A stretch of DNA of 64,000 nt from the NCBI RefSeq assembly GCF_940807255.1, contig NZ_CALNWY010000002.1, forward strand, positions 1 to 64,000, given 5' to 3'. Both the position numbers and the translations under genes were made by a program. Source of the stretch: Mixta sp. Marseille-Q2659. Lineage in GTDB: Bacteria; Pseudomonadota; Gammaproteobacteria; Enterobacterales; Enterobacteriaceae. Under the pieces are notes generated by a model. That model saw only the letters and a program-made list of their open reading frames with translations, ran no database searches and was not told the origin of the DNA. Below are positions 10,609 through 21,878 of this stretch, in pieces (position 1 is the stretch's first letter; each line of letters starts with the position of its first letter).

Positions 10609-10975
10609 CACGCCTTTATCCAGATGTTTTTCCGCAACAAATTGCAAGCCGGTGCCGCCGCGCGCAGTAAATAATCCAGAGAATTAGTTTCCGTACGCCA
10701 ACCAATCTTTAGTAAAAAGCCAGACCCTTTACAAAAACCTTTTTTATTAACGGTGAATTTTTCTCTCTGCTTACTGTTATTAAGTCAAATTATTGGCAAC
10801 CGCATTATTAATAACGCCACCATCCAGATCTATTGAAACAGCTTATTTTGCAGGTTATTGAGCCGCTTTCCTGAAAATCCAAAATCAGAAATTGCTTTGA
10901 TAGTCAGGCCACGCCTCGATTACCCCGCATAACAACGACGCGCTGTTTGCATCTTTTGGGCAAATAGTGCAAGCC
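10609..10975. other. IS1 flank with gene remnants, no intact gene
   Basis: 367 bases between IS1 and the stop of the pstS-like gene. On the - strand a short open stretch runs into the IS1 end (reading RGGTGLQFVAEKHLDKGV) but it has a stop just upstream and no match to the DUF2569 fragment on the far side. I cannot name its parent gene. The remainder is AT-rich with no convincing frame or terminator. Confidence 0.5.
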
Positions 10976-11893
10976 CTACCAACCCAGCAGTCTCTTCGCT
11001 TGTGCAATTTGCTCATCGGAGAGCGGCAAATAACCCGCCTGGCTGACCAATGCCTGTCCTTCCGGTGATAACACCTGACGCAAAAAAGCAGCGGTCAGCG
11101 GCTCCGGCGCTTTGCCCGGTGGTTTATTGATATAGATATAGAGCGGGCGCGCATAGGGATAACGGCCGCTGCGAATGGTAGCAGCATCGGGCGTTACCGC
11201 CTCGCCCTCTTTCGCCAGCGCCAGCATTTTGACGCCGCTGATATGAAAGCCAAAGCTGGCGTAGCCAATGGCGTTAAGATTATTGGCTACCGCCTGCACT
11301 ACTGCCGCCGAGCCGGGATACTCGCCGACGTCACGACGAAAATCGCCGCTGCACAGCGCCTGCTGTTTGAAATATCCCCAGGTACCGGAGGCGGAATTGC
11401 GGCCCAGCCGCTGTAACGGACGTTCGCGCCAGCTGACCTGCTGTAAGCCTAAATCACCCCAGGTACGCGGCGAGCGGCCAGCGCCGCAGCGGCAGGTAAC
11501 GGAAAACACCGCGTCCAGCTGCTGTGCGTTCAACTGCCTCAGCGGATTGTCCTGATTCACCACCACTACCAGCGCATCCAGCGCAACCGGCACCGCCAGC
11601 GGCGGATAGCCATAATGCTGCTGAAACAGCTGGCGCTCCGATGGCTGCATTGGCCGGCTCATGGCGCCCAACTGTGCAGCACCTGCCGCCAGCGCCGTCG
11701 GCGCGGTGGAAGATCCCGCCGCCTGCACCTGCACATTAACGCCCGGATACTGGCGGTTAAAGCTTTCGCCCCACAGCGCCATCAGGTTACCCAGCGTATC
11801 AGAGCCAACGCTGCTGAGATTACCCGCCAGTATCGCTGGTTTCGCCTGCAGCGCGCCGGAAAACAGCAGCAGCACCGCGATGAATATTTTCAT
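10976..11893 (-). CDS. PstS-like phosphate-binding periplasmic protein
   Basis: A 305-aa periplasmic binding protein of the PstS-like family. A signal peptide ([17 protein letters not shown]) is followed by [39 protein letters not shown], the [17 protein letters not shown] region, and an ordinary PBP C-terminus. These are phosphate-contacting loops in PstS homologues. The ATG at 11893 overlaps the phoR stop codon as ATGA, so I prefer it to an in-frame ATG nine bases upstream; translation is probably coupled. Its place as third gene of phoB-phoR suggests a phosphate sensing or uptake accessory. The classical pstSCAB-phoU operon is not in the window. Confidence 0.85.
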   Translation of the reverse strand: MKIFIAVLLLFSGALQAKPAILAGNLSSVGSDTLGNLMALWGESFNRQYPGVNVQVQAAGSSTAPTALAAGAAQLGAMSRPMQPSERQLFQQHYGYPPLAVPVALDALVVVVNQDNPLRQLNAQQLDAVFSVTCRCGAGRSPRTWGDLGLQQVSWRERPLQRLGRNSASGTWGYFKQQALCSGDFRRDVGEYPGSAAVVQAVANNLNAIGYASFGFHISGVKMLALAKEGEAVTPDAATIRSGRYPYARPLYIYINKPPGKAPEPLTAAFLRQVLSPEGQALVSQAGYLPLSDEQIAQAKRLLGW

Positions 11894-13224
11894 TCTTTGC
11901 ATCCGTCAGATTTTACGCGTCGCATGTCCGGCAGAGGCTGGCTGACAATCAACCTTGTCGGCAGAATAAAGCTGAAGCAGGTCTCTTTATGCGGCTGACT
12001 GGTGATGCTGAGACGCGCGCCGTGATGGCCCAGCGCATGTTTCACAATCGCCAGCCCCAGCCCGCTGCCGCCGGTTGTGCGCGAGCGCGCCTTGTCCACC
12101 CGATAAAAACGTTCGGTCAGGCGCGGCAAATGCTCTGAGGCAATACCCGGCCCGTTATCCCGTACCGCAAACTGAGCGCCCTGTTTACAAAGCTGCCAGC
12201 TCACTTCGATACGGGTACCTTCCGGCGTATGGTTCACCGCGTTATAGACCAGATTAGAGATCGCGCTGCGCAACTGCTCTTCATTGCCGAATACCTTCAG
12301 CTGCGCATCGGTGTGAAAGACGATTTGATGCCGACCGTTACTCAGCGTTTCCGCCTCGCGTTCCAGCAGACGCAGCATCATTGGCACATCCACTTTTTCC
12401 GCCAGATCGATCGCCGGGGCCGCTTCAATACGCGACAGCGTCAGCAGCTGTTTGACCAGCCCGTCCATGCGCCGCGTCTGCTCCTGCATGGTTTGCAGCG
12501 CCTTTTCACGTGATTTTCCTTCCAGCACCGCGTCGCTCATCATCTCCAGATAGCCCTGTAAAACGGTGAGCGGCGTACGCAATTCATGACTGACGTTAGC
12601 GAAAAAGTTACGGCGCGCGCCTTCCAGCTGGTGCATTTGCGTCACGTCGCGCGCCACCAGCAGCCACTGTCCTTCGCTGTAAGGCATGACGCGGAATTCC
12701 ATATGCAGCTGATTATTCATCACCAGCGTCAGGGGACGCGTGAAGTCCTGCTGGCGCAGATAGCGGGAAAATTCAGGATAGCGCAGCAGGTTAAGGATGT
12801 TCTGGCCGTTATCTTCCGGCCAGCGCAGGCCAAGATGCTGCTGCGCCAGGCCGTTACACCAGAAAATGGTGCCTTCGTCGGTCGTCAGCACCACCGCGTC
12901 AGGCAGGGATTCCGCGCCGCTGCGAAAGCGCTTGATCAGGTTTCCCAGTTCGCGGCGGCGGCGGCGATTGCGCAGCTGCATCTGGTACAGCCCGTAGAAC
13001 AGCGGCTCCCAGCTCCAGCGGCCGGTGGGCGGCGTCATGGTGCGATCGGTCCACAGCCAGTGCGACAGCCGCAGCAAATTCCAGAAATGCCAGCCCAACA
13101 GCAGCAGCACGGCGCCCAGCAGAAACCACGGCAGTCCGCCGATCAGCAGACCGAGCAGCAGCGCAGGCAGGCAGACAAGCAGCAGTTCCAGTAACAATCT
13201 CTTCCAGGAGAGGCGTTCCAGCAC
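11890..13224 (-). CDS. phoR: Phosphate-regulon sensor histidine kinase
   Basis: 444 aa (E. coli 431). Two N-terminal membrane segments (residues ~8-50), a PAS domain (~100-195), and the H-box [14 protein letters not shown] with phospho-acceptor His213. The ATPase domain carries N-box [14 protein letters not shown]1 DNGPGIA and G2 [11 protein letters not shown]. PhoR phosphorylates PhoB when phosphate is scarce and is held in check by the Pst transporter with PhoU. The gene starts 14 bases after phoB and overlaps the pstS-like gene, so the three form one transcription unit under the Pho box upstream of phoB. Confidence 0.97.
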   Translation of the reverse strand: MLERLSWKRLLLELLLVCLPALLLGLLIGGLPWFLLGAVLLLLGWHFWNLLRLSHWLWTDRTMTPPTGRWSWEPLFYGLYQMQLRNRRRRRELGNLIKRFRSGAESLPDAVVLTTDEGTIFWCNGLAQQHLGLRWPEDNGQNILNLLRYPEFSRYLRQQDFTRPLTLVMNNQLHMEFRVMPYSEGQWLLVARDVTQMHQLEGARRNFFANVSHELRTPLTVLQGYLEMMSDAVLEGKSREKALQTMQEQTRRMDGLVKQLLTLSRIEAAPAIDLAEKVDVPMMLRLLEREAETLSNGRHQIVFHTDAQLKVFGNEEQLRSAISNLVYNAVNHTPEGTRIEVSWQLCKQGAQFAVRDNGPGIASEHLPRLTERFYRVDKARSRTTGGSGLGLAIVKHALGHHGARLSITSQPHKETCFSFILPTRLIVSQPLPDMRRVKSDGCKE

Positions 13225-13238
13225 GAGGCAGACTCCGA

Positions 13239-13928
13239 TCAGTAACGAGCGGAGAAACGATACCCCGTTCCGCGTACGGTTTGTACCATTCGATCGTGTC
13301 CGGTCAGCTCCAGCGCCTTACGTAAACGACGAATATGAACGTCAACCGTGCGGTCTTCGACATAAACATTGGTGCCCCAGACGTTATTCAGCAGCTGTTC
13401 ACGGCTGTAAACGCGCTCCGGGTGCGTCATAAAAAAGTGCAGCAGCTTGTATTCGGTCGGGCCCATTTCCAGCGGCGTGGTATCGGACATCACGCGATGC
13501 GACGAGGGATCGAGGCTCAGCCCCTGAATCTCAATCACATCTTCAACGGCCATCGGCGAAATACGGCGCATCACCGCTTTAATGCGCGCCACCAGCTCTT
13601 TCGGTGAAAAGGGTTTAGTAATGTAGTCATCGGCGCCCACTTCCAGGCCACGCACGCGATCTTCTTCTTCGCCACGCGCCGTCAGCATCATCACCGGAAT
13701 ATCGCGCGTCATCGCTTCGCGCTTAAGATGTTTTATAAACTGAATGCCGCTGCCGCCAGGCAGCATCCAGTCCAGCAGGATCAGGTCGGGCCAGGGCTCG
13801 ATAAGCAGGTTAACGGCGCTGTCATAATCATCAGCCTCTATAGGTTGATAATCATTTTGTTCCAGCACGAAACATAACATTTCCCTGATGGGGGCTTCAT
13901 CTTCGACAACCAGAATGCGCTTAGCCAT
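13239..13928 (-). CDS. phoB: Phosphate-regulon response regulator
   Basis: 229 aa, the E. coli length. Receiver domain with acidic pocket EDEAPI and phospho-acceptor Asp in [13 protein letters not shown] (near residue 54), then the OmpR-type winged-helix output domain ([30 protein letters not shown], then [14 protein letters not shown]). Phospho-PhoB binds Pho boxes and activates phosphate-scavenging genes. First gene of phoB-phoR-pstS-like. Confidence 0.98.
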   Translation of the reverse strand: MAKRILVVEDEAPIREMLCFVLEQNDYQPIEADDYDSAVNLLIEPWPDLILLDWMLPGGSGIQFIKHLKREAMTRDIPVMMLTARGEEEDRVRGLEVGADDYITKPFSPKELVARIKAVMRRISPMAVEDVIEIQGLSLDPSSHRVMSDTTPLEMGPTEYKLLHFFMTHPERVYSREQLLNNVWGTNVYVEDRTVDVHIRRLRKALELTGHDRMVQTVRGTGYRFSARY

Positions 13929-13980
13929 TATTGCTCCTGCGAATGTGACTCTCTGTCACGGGGATTTGCGGCGTCATTAT

Positions 13981-13998
13981 GCGTCAGTTTTATGACAG
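13981..13998 (-). promoter_or_regulatory. Pho box upstream of phoB
   Basis: The - strand reads CTGTCATAAAACTGACGC, two 7-mers spaced by four A, nearly identical to the E. coli phoB Pho box. It lies 53 bases before the phoB start and predicts autoregulation by phospho-PhoB. Confidence 0.9.
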
Positions 13999-14165
13999 AT
14001 TTATGAAAAATGCACGGGCTCCATTGCGCGGTGATAACGCTTTTGTGTAGCCATCAGAAGCGGTTTTCTGAAGGCCGCGCGCAGATGACGATCGATCCCG
14101 TTCCCTTTCACGGCGTAGCTCTGGTTATAATCGCCCCCGGCGTTCTGCTTTTAGCTGGGAGTTCT

Positions 14166-15395
14166 ATGCGCATTATTCACACTTCAGACTGGCATCTGGG
14201 TCAGTTTTTTTATACCCGCAGCCGTGCCGCCGAGCATCAGGCTTTTTTTGACTGGCTGATTGCGCGTGTTGAAGAGCATCAGGTGGATGCAGTAATTGTC
14301 GCCGGGGATATTTTCGATACGGGCTCGCCGCCCAGTTACGCGCGCGAACTCTATAACAGCTTTGTCGTGAACCTGCATCGCACCGGCTGTCAGCTGATTG
14401 TGCTGGGCGGCAATCATGATTCGGTCGCCACGCTGAACGAATCGCGCGAGCTGCTGGCCTGCCTGAATACGCAGGTTATTGCCGCTGCCAGCGGTGAGCC
14501 AGAGGAGCAAGTACTTACCTTAACCAATCGTCAGGGCGAACCGGGCGCGATTTTATGCGCCATTCCGTTCCTGCGTCCGCGCGATATTATGCGCAGCCAG
14601 GCGGGCCAGTCCGGCGAACAAAAACAGCTGAGCCTGCTGAGTGCCATTACCCAACATTATCAACGCAGCTATCAGCACGCCCGTCAGCTCAGTCAGCAGG
14701 GCGACAACCCCTTACCGGTGATTGCCACCGGCCATTTGACTACCGTCGGCGTCAGCAAAAGCGAAGCGGTGCGCGATATTTATATCGGCACGCTCGATGC
14801 CTTTCCGGCGCAGGCCTTTCCTGAAGCGGACTATATCGCGCTCGGCCATATTCATCGTCCGCAGCGCATCGCCGGCAGCGAACATATTCGTTATAGCGGC
14901 TCGCCGCTGCCGCTCAGCTTCGACGAGCTGGGCAGCGAAAAAAGCGTCTTTCTGGTGAGCTTCGCCGACGGCAAACTGGCGCGCGTTGAGCCCTTGCCGG
15001 TGCCCTGCTTTCAGCCGATGCAAACCATTAAAGGCACGCTGGCAGAAATTGAACAGCAGTTGAAAACCTTTGCCGACGCCGAACCGGCGCGTCCAGTCTG
15101 GCTGGATATTGAGATCACCACCCAGGAGTATCTGCATAACATGCAGCAGCATATCCAGACGCTGACCGACGGCCTGCCGGTGGAAGTGCTGCTGATGCGC
15201 CGCAGCCGTGAATTACGTGAGCGGGCACTTGCTCGCCTGGAGAATGAGACGCTGAGCGAGCTAAAGGTGGAAGAGGTTTTCGAGCGGCGGCTGGAGCAGG
15301 AAGAAGAAACGGATGAGCGCCGCCTGCAGCGCGTGCGCCAGCTGTTCAGCGGCACGCTGGACGCGCTCTACCAGGGCGAGGAAAACCCGTCATGA
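14166..15395 (+). CDS. sbcD: Mre11-type exonuclease subunit SbcD
   Basis: 409 aa (E. coli 400). A metallophosphoesterase fold with all five motifs visible: [48 protein letters not shown] and [12 protein letters not shown]. With SbcC it forms the nuclease that cuts hairpins and protein-blocked DNA ends. I start at the ATG at 14166 because the family opens at [10 protein letters not shown]; earlier in-frame codons add 52 unconserved residues that overlap the phoB control region. Its stop overlaps the sbcC start (ATGA), so the two are translationally coupled. Confidence 0.97.
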   Translation: MRIIHTSDWHLGQFFYTRSRAAEHQAFFDWLIARVEEHQVDAVIVAGDIFDTGSPPSYARELYNSFVVNLHRTGCQLIVLGGNHDSVATLNESRELLACLNTQVIAAASGEPEEQVLTLTNRQGEPGAILCAIPFLRPRDIMRSQAGQSGEQKQLSLLSAITQHYQRSYQHARQLSQQGDNPLPVIATGHLTTVGVSKSEAVRDIYIGTLDAFPAQAFPEADYIALGHIHRPQRIAGSEHIRYSGSPLPLSFDELGSEKSVFLVSFADGKLARVEPLPVPCFQPMQTIKGTLAEIEQQLKTFADAEPARPVWLDIEITTQEYLHNMQQHIQTLTDGLPVEVLLMRRSRELRERALARLENETLSELKVEEVFERRLEQEEETDERRLQRVRQLFSGTLDALYQGEENPS

Positions 15396-18300
15396 AAATT
15401 TTGTCCCTGCGTTTTAAAAATATCAATTCGCTGAAGGGCGAATGGAAAATCGACTTTACCCGCGAACCTTTCGCCAGCAGCGGCCTGTTTGCCATTACCG
15501 GCCCCACCGGCGCCGGGAAAACCACCCTGCTCGACGCTATCTGTCTGGCGCTGTATCACGAAACCTCCCGGCTGGGAAAAATTTCCCAGTCGCAAAATGA
15601 GCTGATCAGCCGCGATACCGCCGAATGCCTGGCGGAAGTGGAATTTGAGGTGAAAGGCGAAGCCTGGCGCGCCTTCTGGAGCCAGAACCGGGCGCGTGGC
15701 GCGGTGGATGGCAACCTGCAGGCGCCGCGCGTGGAGCTGGCGCGCTGCGCCGATAACGTCATCGTTGCCGATAAGGTGAAAGATAAGCTGGAGATGATTG
15801 CTCAACTGACCGGCCTCGATTTTGCCCGCTTCACCAAATCGATGATGCTGTCGCAGGGGCAGTTCGCCGCCTTCCTGAACGCTGACGCCAACGATCGCGC
15901 TGAGCTGCTGGAGGAACTAACCGGCACCGAAATATACGGCCAGCTCTCGTCCCGTATCTATGAACAGCACAAGCAGGCGCGTATCGAGCTGGATCAGCTG
16001 CGTGCGCGCGCCGCTGGCATGTCACTGCTGGATGAAACGGCGCGTCAGGAGCTGGAAAACGCCTTAAGCGCGCTGGCGCAACAGGAACAGCAGCTGCATC
16101 AACAGCTCGCCACTACGCGTCAGCAGCAGCAGTGGCTTAGCCAGCAGCAGCGGCTGGAGCAGGAGAAACAGCAGGCGGCGCTGGCGCAGCAGCAGGCGGA
16201 AAGCAGCTGGCAGCAGGCGGAAGCGGATCGCCAGCGGCTGGCGCGCGCGGAACCGGCAGACAAACTACGCCCGCTCTGGCAACAGCGCCAACAGCTCCAG
16301 CAGGATCTGGTGCAGCTTCAACAGCAGGCCCAGCAGCTTACGGCCTCGATTCAACAGGCCAGTGAGCAATTACAAACCCTGCAAAACGCGCGTCAGCAGG
16401 CGGAACAGGCGAGTCAGCAGCTGAATGAGCAGTGGCGTCAGCAGGAAACGCTGATTAACGACCAGGTCATTCCCCTTGACCATCAGATCGCCTCGCTGAC
16501 GCAGCAACTGACGCAGCAGCAGCAGGCGCTGGATGAGCGTTTGCTGGCGCAACAGCAGCGTCAGCAACGTCAGCAGCAGCTGAACCAGGAACATCAGACG
16601 CTGAGCGCTCAGCAGCAGCAGGAGCAGCAATGGCGCCGCGACAACGCACAGGTTGCCGGCTGGGGCGATCGGCTGGGCGGCTGGCGCGAACGCTTCCATC
16701 AGCAGCAGCTGCTGCTGGACAATCTGAGTGCGCTTCAGAACAAGCAACGGCAATATCAGCAACAGCACGATGAACAGCAGCAACAGCTGGATCGGCTGAT
16801 CAAACAGGCCGCTCCGCTGGAAAGCGAGCTGGAACTTACGTGTCAGCAGGCAACACAAGCTGAGCAAGCACTTACTGCCCTTCAGCAACAGCAGCCGGAA
16901 AGCACCTTACTTCGGCAGCTGGAACAGCTCCAGCAACAGCGCTCGCTGCGCCAACAGCTACTGGTTTGTGCCTCGACGCTGCGCCCGCTGAGCCAGCGCC
17001 ATCTTCAGCAGCACCAGGAACTTCAGGCGCTGGAGCAACAGATTGCTCAGCAAACGCAGCAGCTGGAACAGCAGCGCCAGGCATGGAAAGAGAAACATCA
17101 GCATCGCCTCGATCTGGAAAAGCTGCTACAGGCGGAACAGCGTATCGTCAGCCTTGAGCAGGAGCGGGCGCGTTTAATCGCCGGTGAACCCTGCCCACTG
17201 TGCGGCTCCACCGATCATCCGGCGGTGGAGCGCTACCAGGCGCTGACGCTGACGAAAAATCAGCAGCGCCTGGCAGAAATGCTTCAGCAGGAAGAGCAAC
17301 TCAAAATGGCGGGCGTCAGCTGCGGCGAACAGCTGAAAGCGCTGCAGAATCAGCAGGCGCGACTCAGTCAGCAACAACTGACGCTAAATAACGAACTGAC
17401 GCGCCTGCAGGATGAATGGCAAACCTTGCTGGCCGCCGCCAGCCTGACGTTGACGCTGGAAGATGAGGCGGGCCTCAGCACCTGGCTCGCTCAGCAGGAA
17501 CAGCAGGAAAATGCGCTGCAACAGCAGCTTCAGCAGCTGGAACAGGCAGCGCGCCTTTACCAGCAGGCAAAAGAGGCGCAGGCAAACGCTCAGCAGCGCT
17601 GGCAACAGCAGTATCAGGCGCGACAGCTGGCGGAACAGCAGCTGCACTATCTTCAGCAGCAGCGGCAGGATGCGGAACAGCACCATCAGCAACAGCATCA
17701 GCAGTTGCAACAGCTTAATGAAGCGTTGACGCAGGAGCTGATGCAGCATCAGCTGACGCTGCCGGAACCGCAGGCGCAGCAGGCGTGGCTGGATACCTGC
17801 CAGAGCGCATGGCGGCGCTGGCAACAAAGTGAGCAAGTGCTTACCGATCTGGCGACGCGCCTCGCCGCCTGCGACAGCGCTTTGCGCAGCCTGAATGAGG
17901 AGCTGGCGCAGCTGGATCAACAGCGTCTTCAGGCCGAAGCGCAGGTGCAGCGACAGCAACAGCAGCTGAACGCATGGCGTCAGCAACGGCACAGCTTGCT
18001 GGGCGACAGCGTCATTGCCGAGGTGCGACAACAGTGGCAAGAGCGCCTGACGCAGGCGGAAAACCACCTCCGTGCGCAACAGCAGCGCTGGCAGCAAAGT
18101 CAGGACCAGCTAAATAATCTGACCGGACAGCATAATTCTCTGGCGCAACAGCTGGAGACCACGCAAAAGCGCTACGAGGAACGGATAACGCAGTTTACTC
18201 AGGCGCTGGCATTAAGTGATTTTAGTGATGAAGCGGCCTTTCTTGCCGCCCTGCTGGATGAGCAGACGGCCGCCGCGCTGCGCGATCGCTGTCAGCAACT

Positions 18301-19069
18301 GGAAACCCGTCGTCAGCAGGCGACGGCGCTGATGGAACAGGCGGAACAGCACCTGACGCAGCATCAGCTGGCACGCCCTACTGAATTGAACGTTACGCTA
18401 CAGGCATTGGAAACGGCGCTGGAAAGCCAACAGCAGCAGCTTCATGCCATTGTCCGTCAGCAGGGGCAGCTGCGTCAGCAATTAGAAAGTGATGACGCGC
18501 AGCGCCAGCAGCAGCAGAGTTTGCTGCAGCGTATCGAAGATAATGCACAGCAGGTAGAGGACTGGGGCTACCTTAATCAGCTGATCGGCTCCAGCAGCGG
18601 CGATAAGTTCCGCCGTTTTGCCCAGGGGCTGACGCTCGATCACCTGGTATGGCTCGCTAATCAGCAGCTTAACCGGCTGCACGGTCGCTATCTGCTGCAA
18701 CGTAAATCGAACGACACGCTGGAGTTGCAGGTGATGGATACCTGGCAGGCGGACGCGCAGCGCGATACCCGCACGCTGTCGGGCGGCGAGAGCTTCCTGG
18801 TCAGCCTGGCACTGGCGCTGGCGCTCTCCGATCTGGTGAGCCATAAAACCCGTATCGAATCGCTGTTTCTGGATGAAGGCTTCGGCACGCTGGATGCCGA
18901 TACGCTGGATACCGCGCTGGATGCGTTGGATGCGCTGAACGCCAGCGGCAAAACCATCGGTGTTATCAGCCACGTCGAAGCGATGAAAGAGCGGATCCCG
19001 GTGCAGATTAAAGTGCGCAAGGTGAACGGCCTCGGCTACAGCCGCCTCGACCGGCTATTTTCAGTCTGA
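15392..19069 (+). CDS. sbcC: Rad50-type ATPase subunit SbcC, unusually glutamine-rich coiled coil
   Basis: A 1225-aa SMC-like ATPase. Walker [10 protein letters not shown] is at residues 37-45, the zinc-hook CPLC motif at 601-604, the ABC signature LSGGES near 1129, and Walker B LFLDEGFG around 1158-1165 with Asp1161/Glu1162. It tethers DNA ends and drives SbcD. The E. coli protein is 1048 aa; the extra length lies in the two antiparallel coiled-coil arms, which here are dominated by glutamine in dense CAG/CAA runs (for example around 16080-17160 and 17500-18120). The heads and hook are conserved, so the protein is expected to work. Confidence 0.96.
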   Translation: MKILSLRFKNINSLKGEWKIDFTREPFASSGLFAITGPTGAGKTTLLDAICLALYHETSRLGKISQSQNELISRDTAECLAEVEFEVKGEAWRAFWSQNRARGAVDGNLQAPRVELARCADNVIVADKVKDKLEMIAQLTGLDFARFTKSMMLSQGQFAAFLNADANDRAELLEELTGTEIYGQLSSRIYEQHKQARIELDQLRARAAGMSLLDETARQELENALSALAQQEQQLHQQLATTRQQQQWLSQQQRLEQEKQQAALAQQQAESSWQQAEADRQRLARAEPADKLRPLWQQRQQLQQDLVQLQQQAQQLTASIQQASEQLQTLQNARQQAEQASQQLNEQWRQQETLINDQVIPLDHQIASLTQQLTQQQQALDERLLAQQQRQQRQQQLNQEHQTLSAQQQQEQQWRRDNAQVAGWGDRLGGWRERFHQQQLLLDNLSALQNKQRQYQQQHDEQQQQLDRLIKQAAPLESELELTCQQATQAEQALTALQQQQPESTLLRQLEQLQQQRSLRQQLLVCASTLRPLSQRHLQQHQELQALEQQIAQQTQQLEQQRQAWKEKHQHRLDLEKLLQAEQRIVSLEQERARLIAGEPCPLCGSTDHPAVERYQALTLTKNQQRLAEMLQQEEQLKMAGVSCGEQLKALQNQQARLSQQQLTLNNELTRLQDEWQTLLAAASLTLTLEDEAGLSTWLAQQEQQENALQQQLQQLEQAARLYQQAKEAQANAQQRWQQQYQARQLAEQQLHYLQQQRQDAEQHHQQQHQQLQQLNEALTQELMQHQLTLPEPQAQQAWLDTCQSAWRRWQQSEQVLTDLATRLAACDSALRSLNEELAQLDQQRLQAEAQVQRQQQQLNAWRQQRHSLLGDSVIAEVRQQWQERLTQAENHLRAQQQRWQQSQDQLNNLTGQHNSLAQQLETTQKRYEERITQFTQALALSDFSDEAAFLAALLDEQTAAALRDRCQQLETRRQQATALMEQAEQHLTQHQLARPTELNVTLQALETALESQQQQLHAIVRQQGQLRQQLESDDAQRQQQQSLLQRIEDNAQQVEDWGYLNQLIGSSSGDKFRRFAQGLTLDHLVWLANQQLNRLHGRYLLQRKSNDTLELQVMDTWQADAQRDTRTLSGGESFLVSLALALALSDLVSHKTRIESLFLDEGFGTLDADTLDTALDALDALNASGKTIGVISHVEAMKERIPVQIKVRKVNGLGYSRLDRLFSV

Positions 19070-19139
19070 TGCGCCTGTTTTCAGGGCAGCACGCATGTTA
19101 GGGTGCGCGACGAATACTTCGATGCTGGAAGGAAAATAT

Positions 19140-19514
19140 ATGTCGGTTTTACGCTTCGTCCCGGCGCTCGCGCTGTTGCTGCTGAGCGGTTGTCAACATT
19201 CGTCGCAGCCTTCGCCAACGCCTACCACTGATCCTGCCGTGCGCTGCACCGGCGCGGAACAGGCGCGCTGCGTCTGGATCAATACGATCCAGCAGCGCGT
19301 GATCGGTAATTTTGATCGGGCGGATCGCTATCGCGGCCAGCACTGCGACGTAATGATCGGTTACGATCCGCGCCGTGGCTATCAGGTGTTACGCACCGAT
19401 GGCGATGAGGCGCTCTGCCTGAAGGCCTGGCAGGCGGTAAGCAGCGCCGATGCCTTACCGCCGCCGCCAGCCGGCGCGCCTCAGCAGATCATGGTGACGT
19501 TTCGTCCCCGCTAA
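19140..19514 (+). CDS. TolA C-terminal-domain-like lipoprotein
   Basis: A 124-aa secreted protein with a lipoprotein signal ([11 protein letters not shown], lipid-accepting Cys at 18). The mature part, residues ~35-124, resembles the periplasmic C-terminal domain of TolA: a small globular fold with a Cys pair ([10 protein letters not shown] and [11 protein letters not shown]) ending in a proline-rich strand, [17 protein letters not shown]. The usual TolA membrane anchor and long helix are absent. I start at the ATG at 19140 because it has GGAAGGA upstream and gives a clean signal peptide. Role unknown; I infer an envelope-associated lipoprotein. Its stop meets the 3' end of mak. Confidence 0.75.
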   Translation: MSVLRFVPALALLLLSGCQHSSQPSPTPTTDPAVRCTGAEQARCVWINTIQQRVIGNFDRADRYRGQHCDVMIGYDPRRGYQVLRTDGDEALCLKAWQAVSSADALPPPPAGAPQQIMVTFRPR

Positions 19515-20422
19515 TCAGGCCAGCGGCCAGAGCCAGGCAGCGCCGCGCACGCCGCTGGAATCGCCGTGCTGCGCCTGCACAATCGGCGTTTCGCATTCAC
19601 GGCCGAAAACCCGGGCTTAATTAAGGTCGGCAGCGTCTGATAAAGGCGCCCGACATTACTCATGCCGCCGCCCAGCACGATAATATCGGGATCGAGCAGA
19701 TTGACGACCTGCGCCAGCGATTTCGCCAGCCGTAACTCGTAACGGCTCATCGCCAGTTCCGCCAGCGGATCCTGCTGCTCCAGCAGCGCGACAATCTCCG
19801 CGCCGCGCAAACTTTTTCCGCTCAGACGTTGATAATCGATAGCGAAACCGGTTCCTGATACAAAGGTTTCGATACAGCCTTTTTGCCCGCAGTAACAGGG
19901 CACCTCTTCGCGATAGCGCAGCTCATCATCATCCATCCACGGCAGCGGATTATGTCCCCATTCGCCCGCGTTGCCGTTGCCGCCGGTATGGGTGGCGCCG
20001 TTAATAGCGATGCCCGCGCCGGAGCCGGTGCCGATAATGACCGCAAACACCAGCGCCTTGCCCGCCGCCGCGCCGTCTACCGCTTCGGAAACCGCCAGAC
20101 AGTTGGCATCGTTGGCGATGCGCACCTCGCGATCCAGCAGGCGCGCCAGATCGTGATCCAGCGGCTGACCGTTCAGCCAGGTGGAGTTGGCGTTTTTCAC
20201 CCGCTGGCTGAAAGGCGACAGCGTGCCGGGAATGCCGAGTCCAACGCTGCCCCGCTCGCCGGTTTTTTCTTCCGCCAGCCGAACCAGATCGACAATCGCC
20301 TGCAGCGTTTGTGGATAGTTGTCGCGCGGCGTCGGAACGCGATGGCGAAACAGCGTCTCGCCCGCATCAGAAAGCGCAATCACTTCCGTTTTAGTGCCGC
20401 CTAAATCAATACCAATGCGCAC
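19515..20422 (-). pseudogene. mak: Fructokinase (ROK family) with 3' frameshift
   Basis: Mak phosphorylates fructose with ATP in the cytosol. Residues 1 to about 270 are a normal ROK kinase: [17 protein letters not shown] (ATP loop), [26 protein letters not shown], the zinc-binding GEWGHN...[17 protein letters not shown] and LGGGMSN. After LPTLIK the frame changes. The expected ending, [20 protein letters not shown] then [11 protein letters not shown] and a stop at 19517-19515, is perfectly preserved in the neighbouring frame, while the continuous frame yields an unrelated basic tail ending at 19511. One missing base near CCCGGG (19610-19615) explains this. It is either a genuine recent frameshift or a sequencing error. 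Synteny with rdgC supports mak. Confidence 0.85.
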
Positions 20423-20568
20423 AGGTTACTCCTCATTTTTTATCGGGATGGCAGTTACATTAGAAGCCAGTAACAGGAAAGGCAATGACCCGCCGACGAT
20501 GTTTCGCTATCATGCGCGCTCCGTTTATGACCTGTGCAGTTGATGCACATCCGGCAAAGGAAAACCCT

Positions 20569-21480
20569 ATGTTGTGGTTTAAAAATTTGATGATTTATCG
20601 TCTGAATCGTGACATTCCGCTGTCCGCAGACGACCTGGAAAAACAACTCGCTGCGTTTTCCTTTTCCCCGTGCGGCAGTCAGGATATGGCGAAAACCGGC
20701 TGGGTTTCGCCGATGGGTTCCCGTAGCGAAGCCCTGACTCACGTCAATAACGGACAGATCCTGATTTGCGCCCGTAAAGAAGAGAAAATTCTGCCCGCGC
20801 CAGTTATCAAGCAGGCGCTGGAAGCCAAAATTGAGAAACTGGAAGCAGAGCAGCAGCGTAAGCTGAAAAAAACCGAAAAAGATTCGCTGAAGGATGAAGT
20901 GCTGCACAGTTTGCTGCCGCGCGCCTTTAGCCGCTTCAGCCAGACGTATCTGTGGATCGACAGCGTTAACAACCTGATTATGGTTGACTGCGCCAGCGCG
21001 AAAAAAGCGGAAGATACGCTGGCGCTGCTGCGCAAAAGTATCGGCTCGCTGCCGGTAGTGCCACTGACGCTGGAAAACCCCATCGAACTGACGCTGACTG
21101 AATGGGTGCGCTCCGGCGACTTGCCCGCCGGCTTTACGCTGATGGATGAGGCGGAGCTGAAAGCGATTCTGGAAGATGGCGGCGTGATCCGTTGTAAAAA
21201 GCAGGATCTGGTGTGCGATGAGATCGCCAACCATATCGAAGCCGGGAAACTGGTCACCAAGCTAGCGCTGGACTGGCAGGAGCGTATTCAGCTGATGCTG
21301 GCGGATGATGGTTCCGTAAAACGTCTGAAGTTTGCCGATACGCTACGCGAGCAAAACGATGACATCGATCGGGAAGACTTTGCGCAGCGTTTTGACGCTG
21401 ACTTTATCCTGATGACCAGCGAACTGGCGGCATTAGTAAGTAATCTGACGGAAGCGCTGGGCGGCGAAGCGCAACGCTAA
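20569..21480 (+). CDS. rdgC: Recombination-associated protein RdgC
   Basis: 303 aa, exactly the E. coli length, beginning [20 protein letters not shown]. RdgC is a ring-shaped, non-specific DNA-binding nucleoid protein that limits RecA activity. Recognisable stretches include [17 protein letters not shown] and TNIDREDF-like C-terminal sequence ([20 protein letters not shown]). I prefer the ATG at 20569 over one at 20485 because the latter adds 28 unconserved residues. It is divergent from mak, as in E. coli. Confidence 0.96.
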   Translation: MLWFKNLMIYRLNRDIPLSADDLEKQLAAFSFSPCGSQDMAKTGWVSPMGSRSEALTHVNNGQILICARKEEKILPAPVIKQALEAKIEKLEAEQQRKLKKTEKDSLKDEVLHSLLPRAFSRFSQTYLWIDSVNNLIMVDCASAKKAEDTLALLRKSIGSLPVVPLTLENPIELTLTEWVRSGDLPAGFTLMDEAELKAILEDGGVIRCKKQDLVCDEIANHIEAGKLVTKLALDWQERIQLMLADDGSVKRLKFADTLREQNDDIDREDFAQRFDADFILMTSELAALVSNLTEALGGEAQR

Positions 21481-21516
21481 ATGACAATGTGCGCCGCAGG
21501 CGGCGCACATAAATGA

Positions 21517-21801
21517 TTAAAGGTAGCGGCAGAGATAAGAGGTCGGCTCGGCAACCTGCAAATGGAATTCGCTGTGACCGGGAACATGAAAAACGCCGCC
21601 CGCCTCATAAATTTTCCATTCGGTTTCGCCAGGCAGCAGCACGTTTAAAGCGCCGCTGACAACCGTCATCTCCTCTGCCTGACCGGTACTGAAGGCATAT
21701 TCCCCTTCAGCCATCACGCCGACGCTGGCGCGTCCGGTACTGGCGCTGGTAAAACCGATCGACTTCACTTTCCCTTCAAAGTACTCGCTTACGTTCAGCA
21801 T
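21517..21801 (-). CDS. ppnP: Pyrimidine/purine nucleoside phosphorylase
   Basis: A 94-aa single-domain cupin (formerly YaiE) that phosphorolyses several nucleosides. The sequence runs [20 protein letters not shown], then [34 protein letters not shown] and [23 protein letters not shown], matching E. coli almost end to end (94 aa). It is monocistronic and converges with rdgC. Confidence 0.96.
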   Translation of the reverse strand: MLNVSEYFEGKVKSIGFTSASTGRASVGVMAEGEYAFSTGQAEEMTVVSGALNVLLPGETEWKIYEAGGVFHVPGHSEFHLQVAEPTSYLCRYL

Positions 21802-21878
21802 GCTGCATCCCCGAAACCAAAATGAGTGAAGAGGCAGTTTAGAGGCTAAGTGCGCGTTTTGTCACCTGAAATTGTCAG

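Noticed and set aside
16370..18097. Long - strand open frames of 172 and 237 codons, Leu-rich
   Set aside because: Antisense of the CAG-rich sbcC coiled coil (CTG = Leu); compositional artefact.
16080..18120. CAG-rich stretches as a microsatellite or CRISPR-like array
   Set aside because: They are irregular, encode glutamines of a coiled coil in frame, and have no unit-spacer structure.
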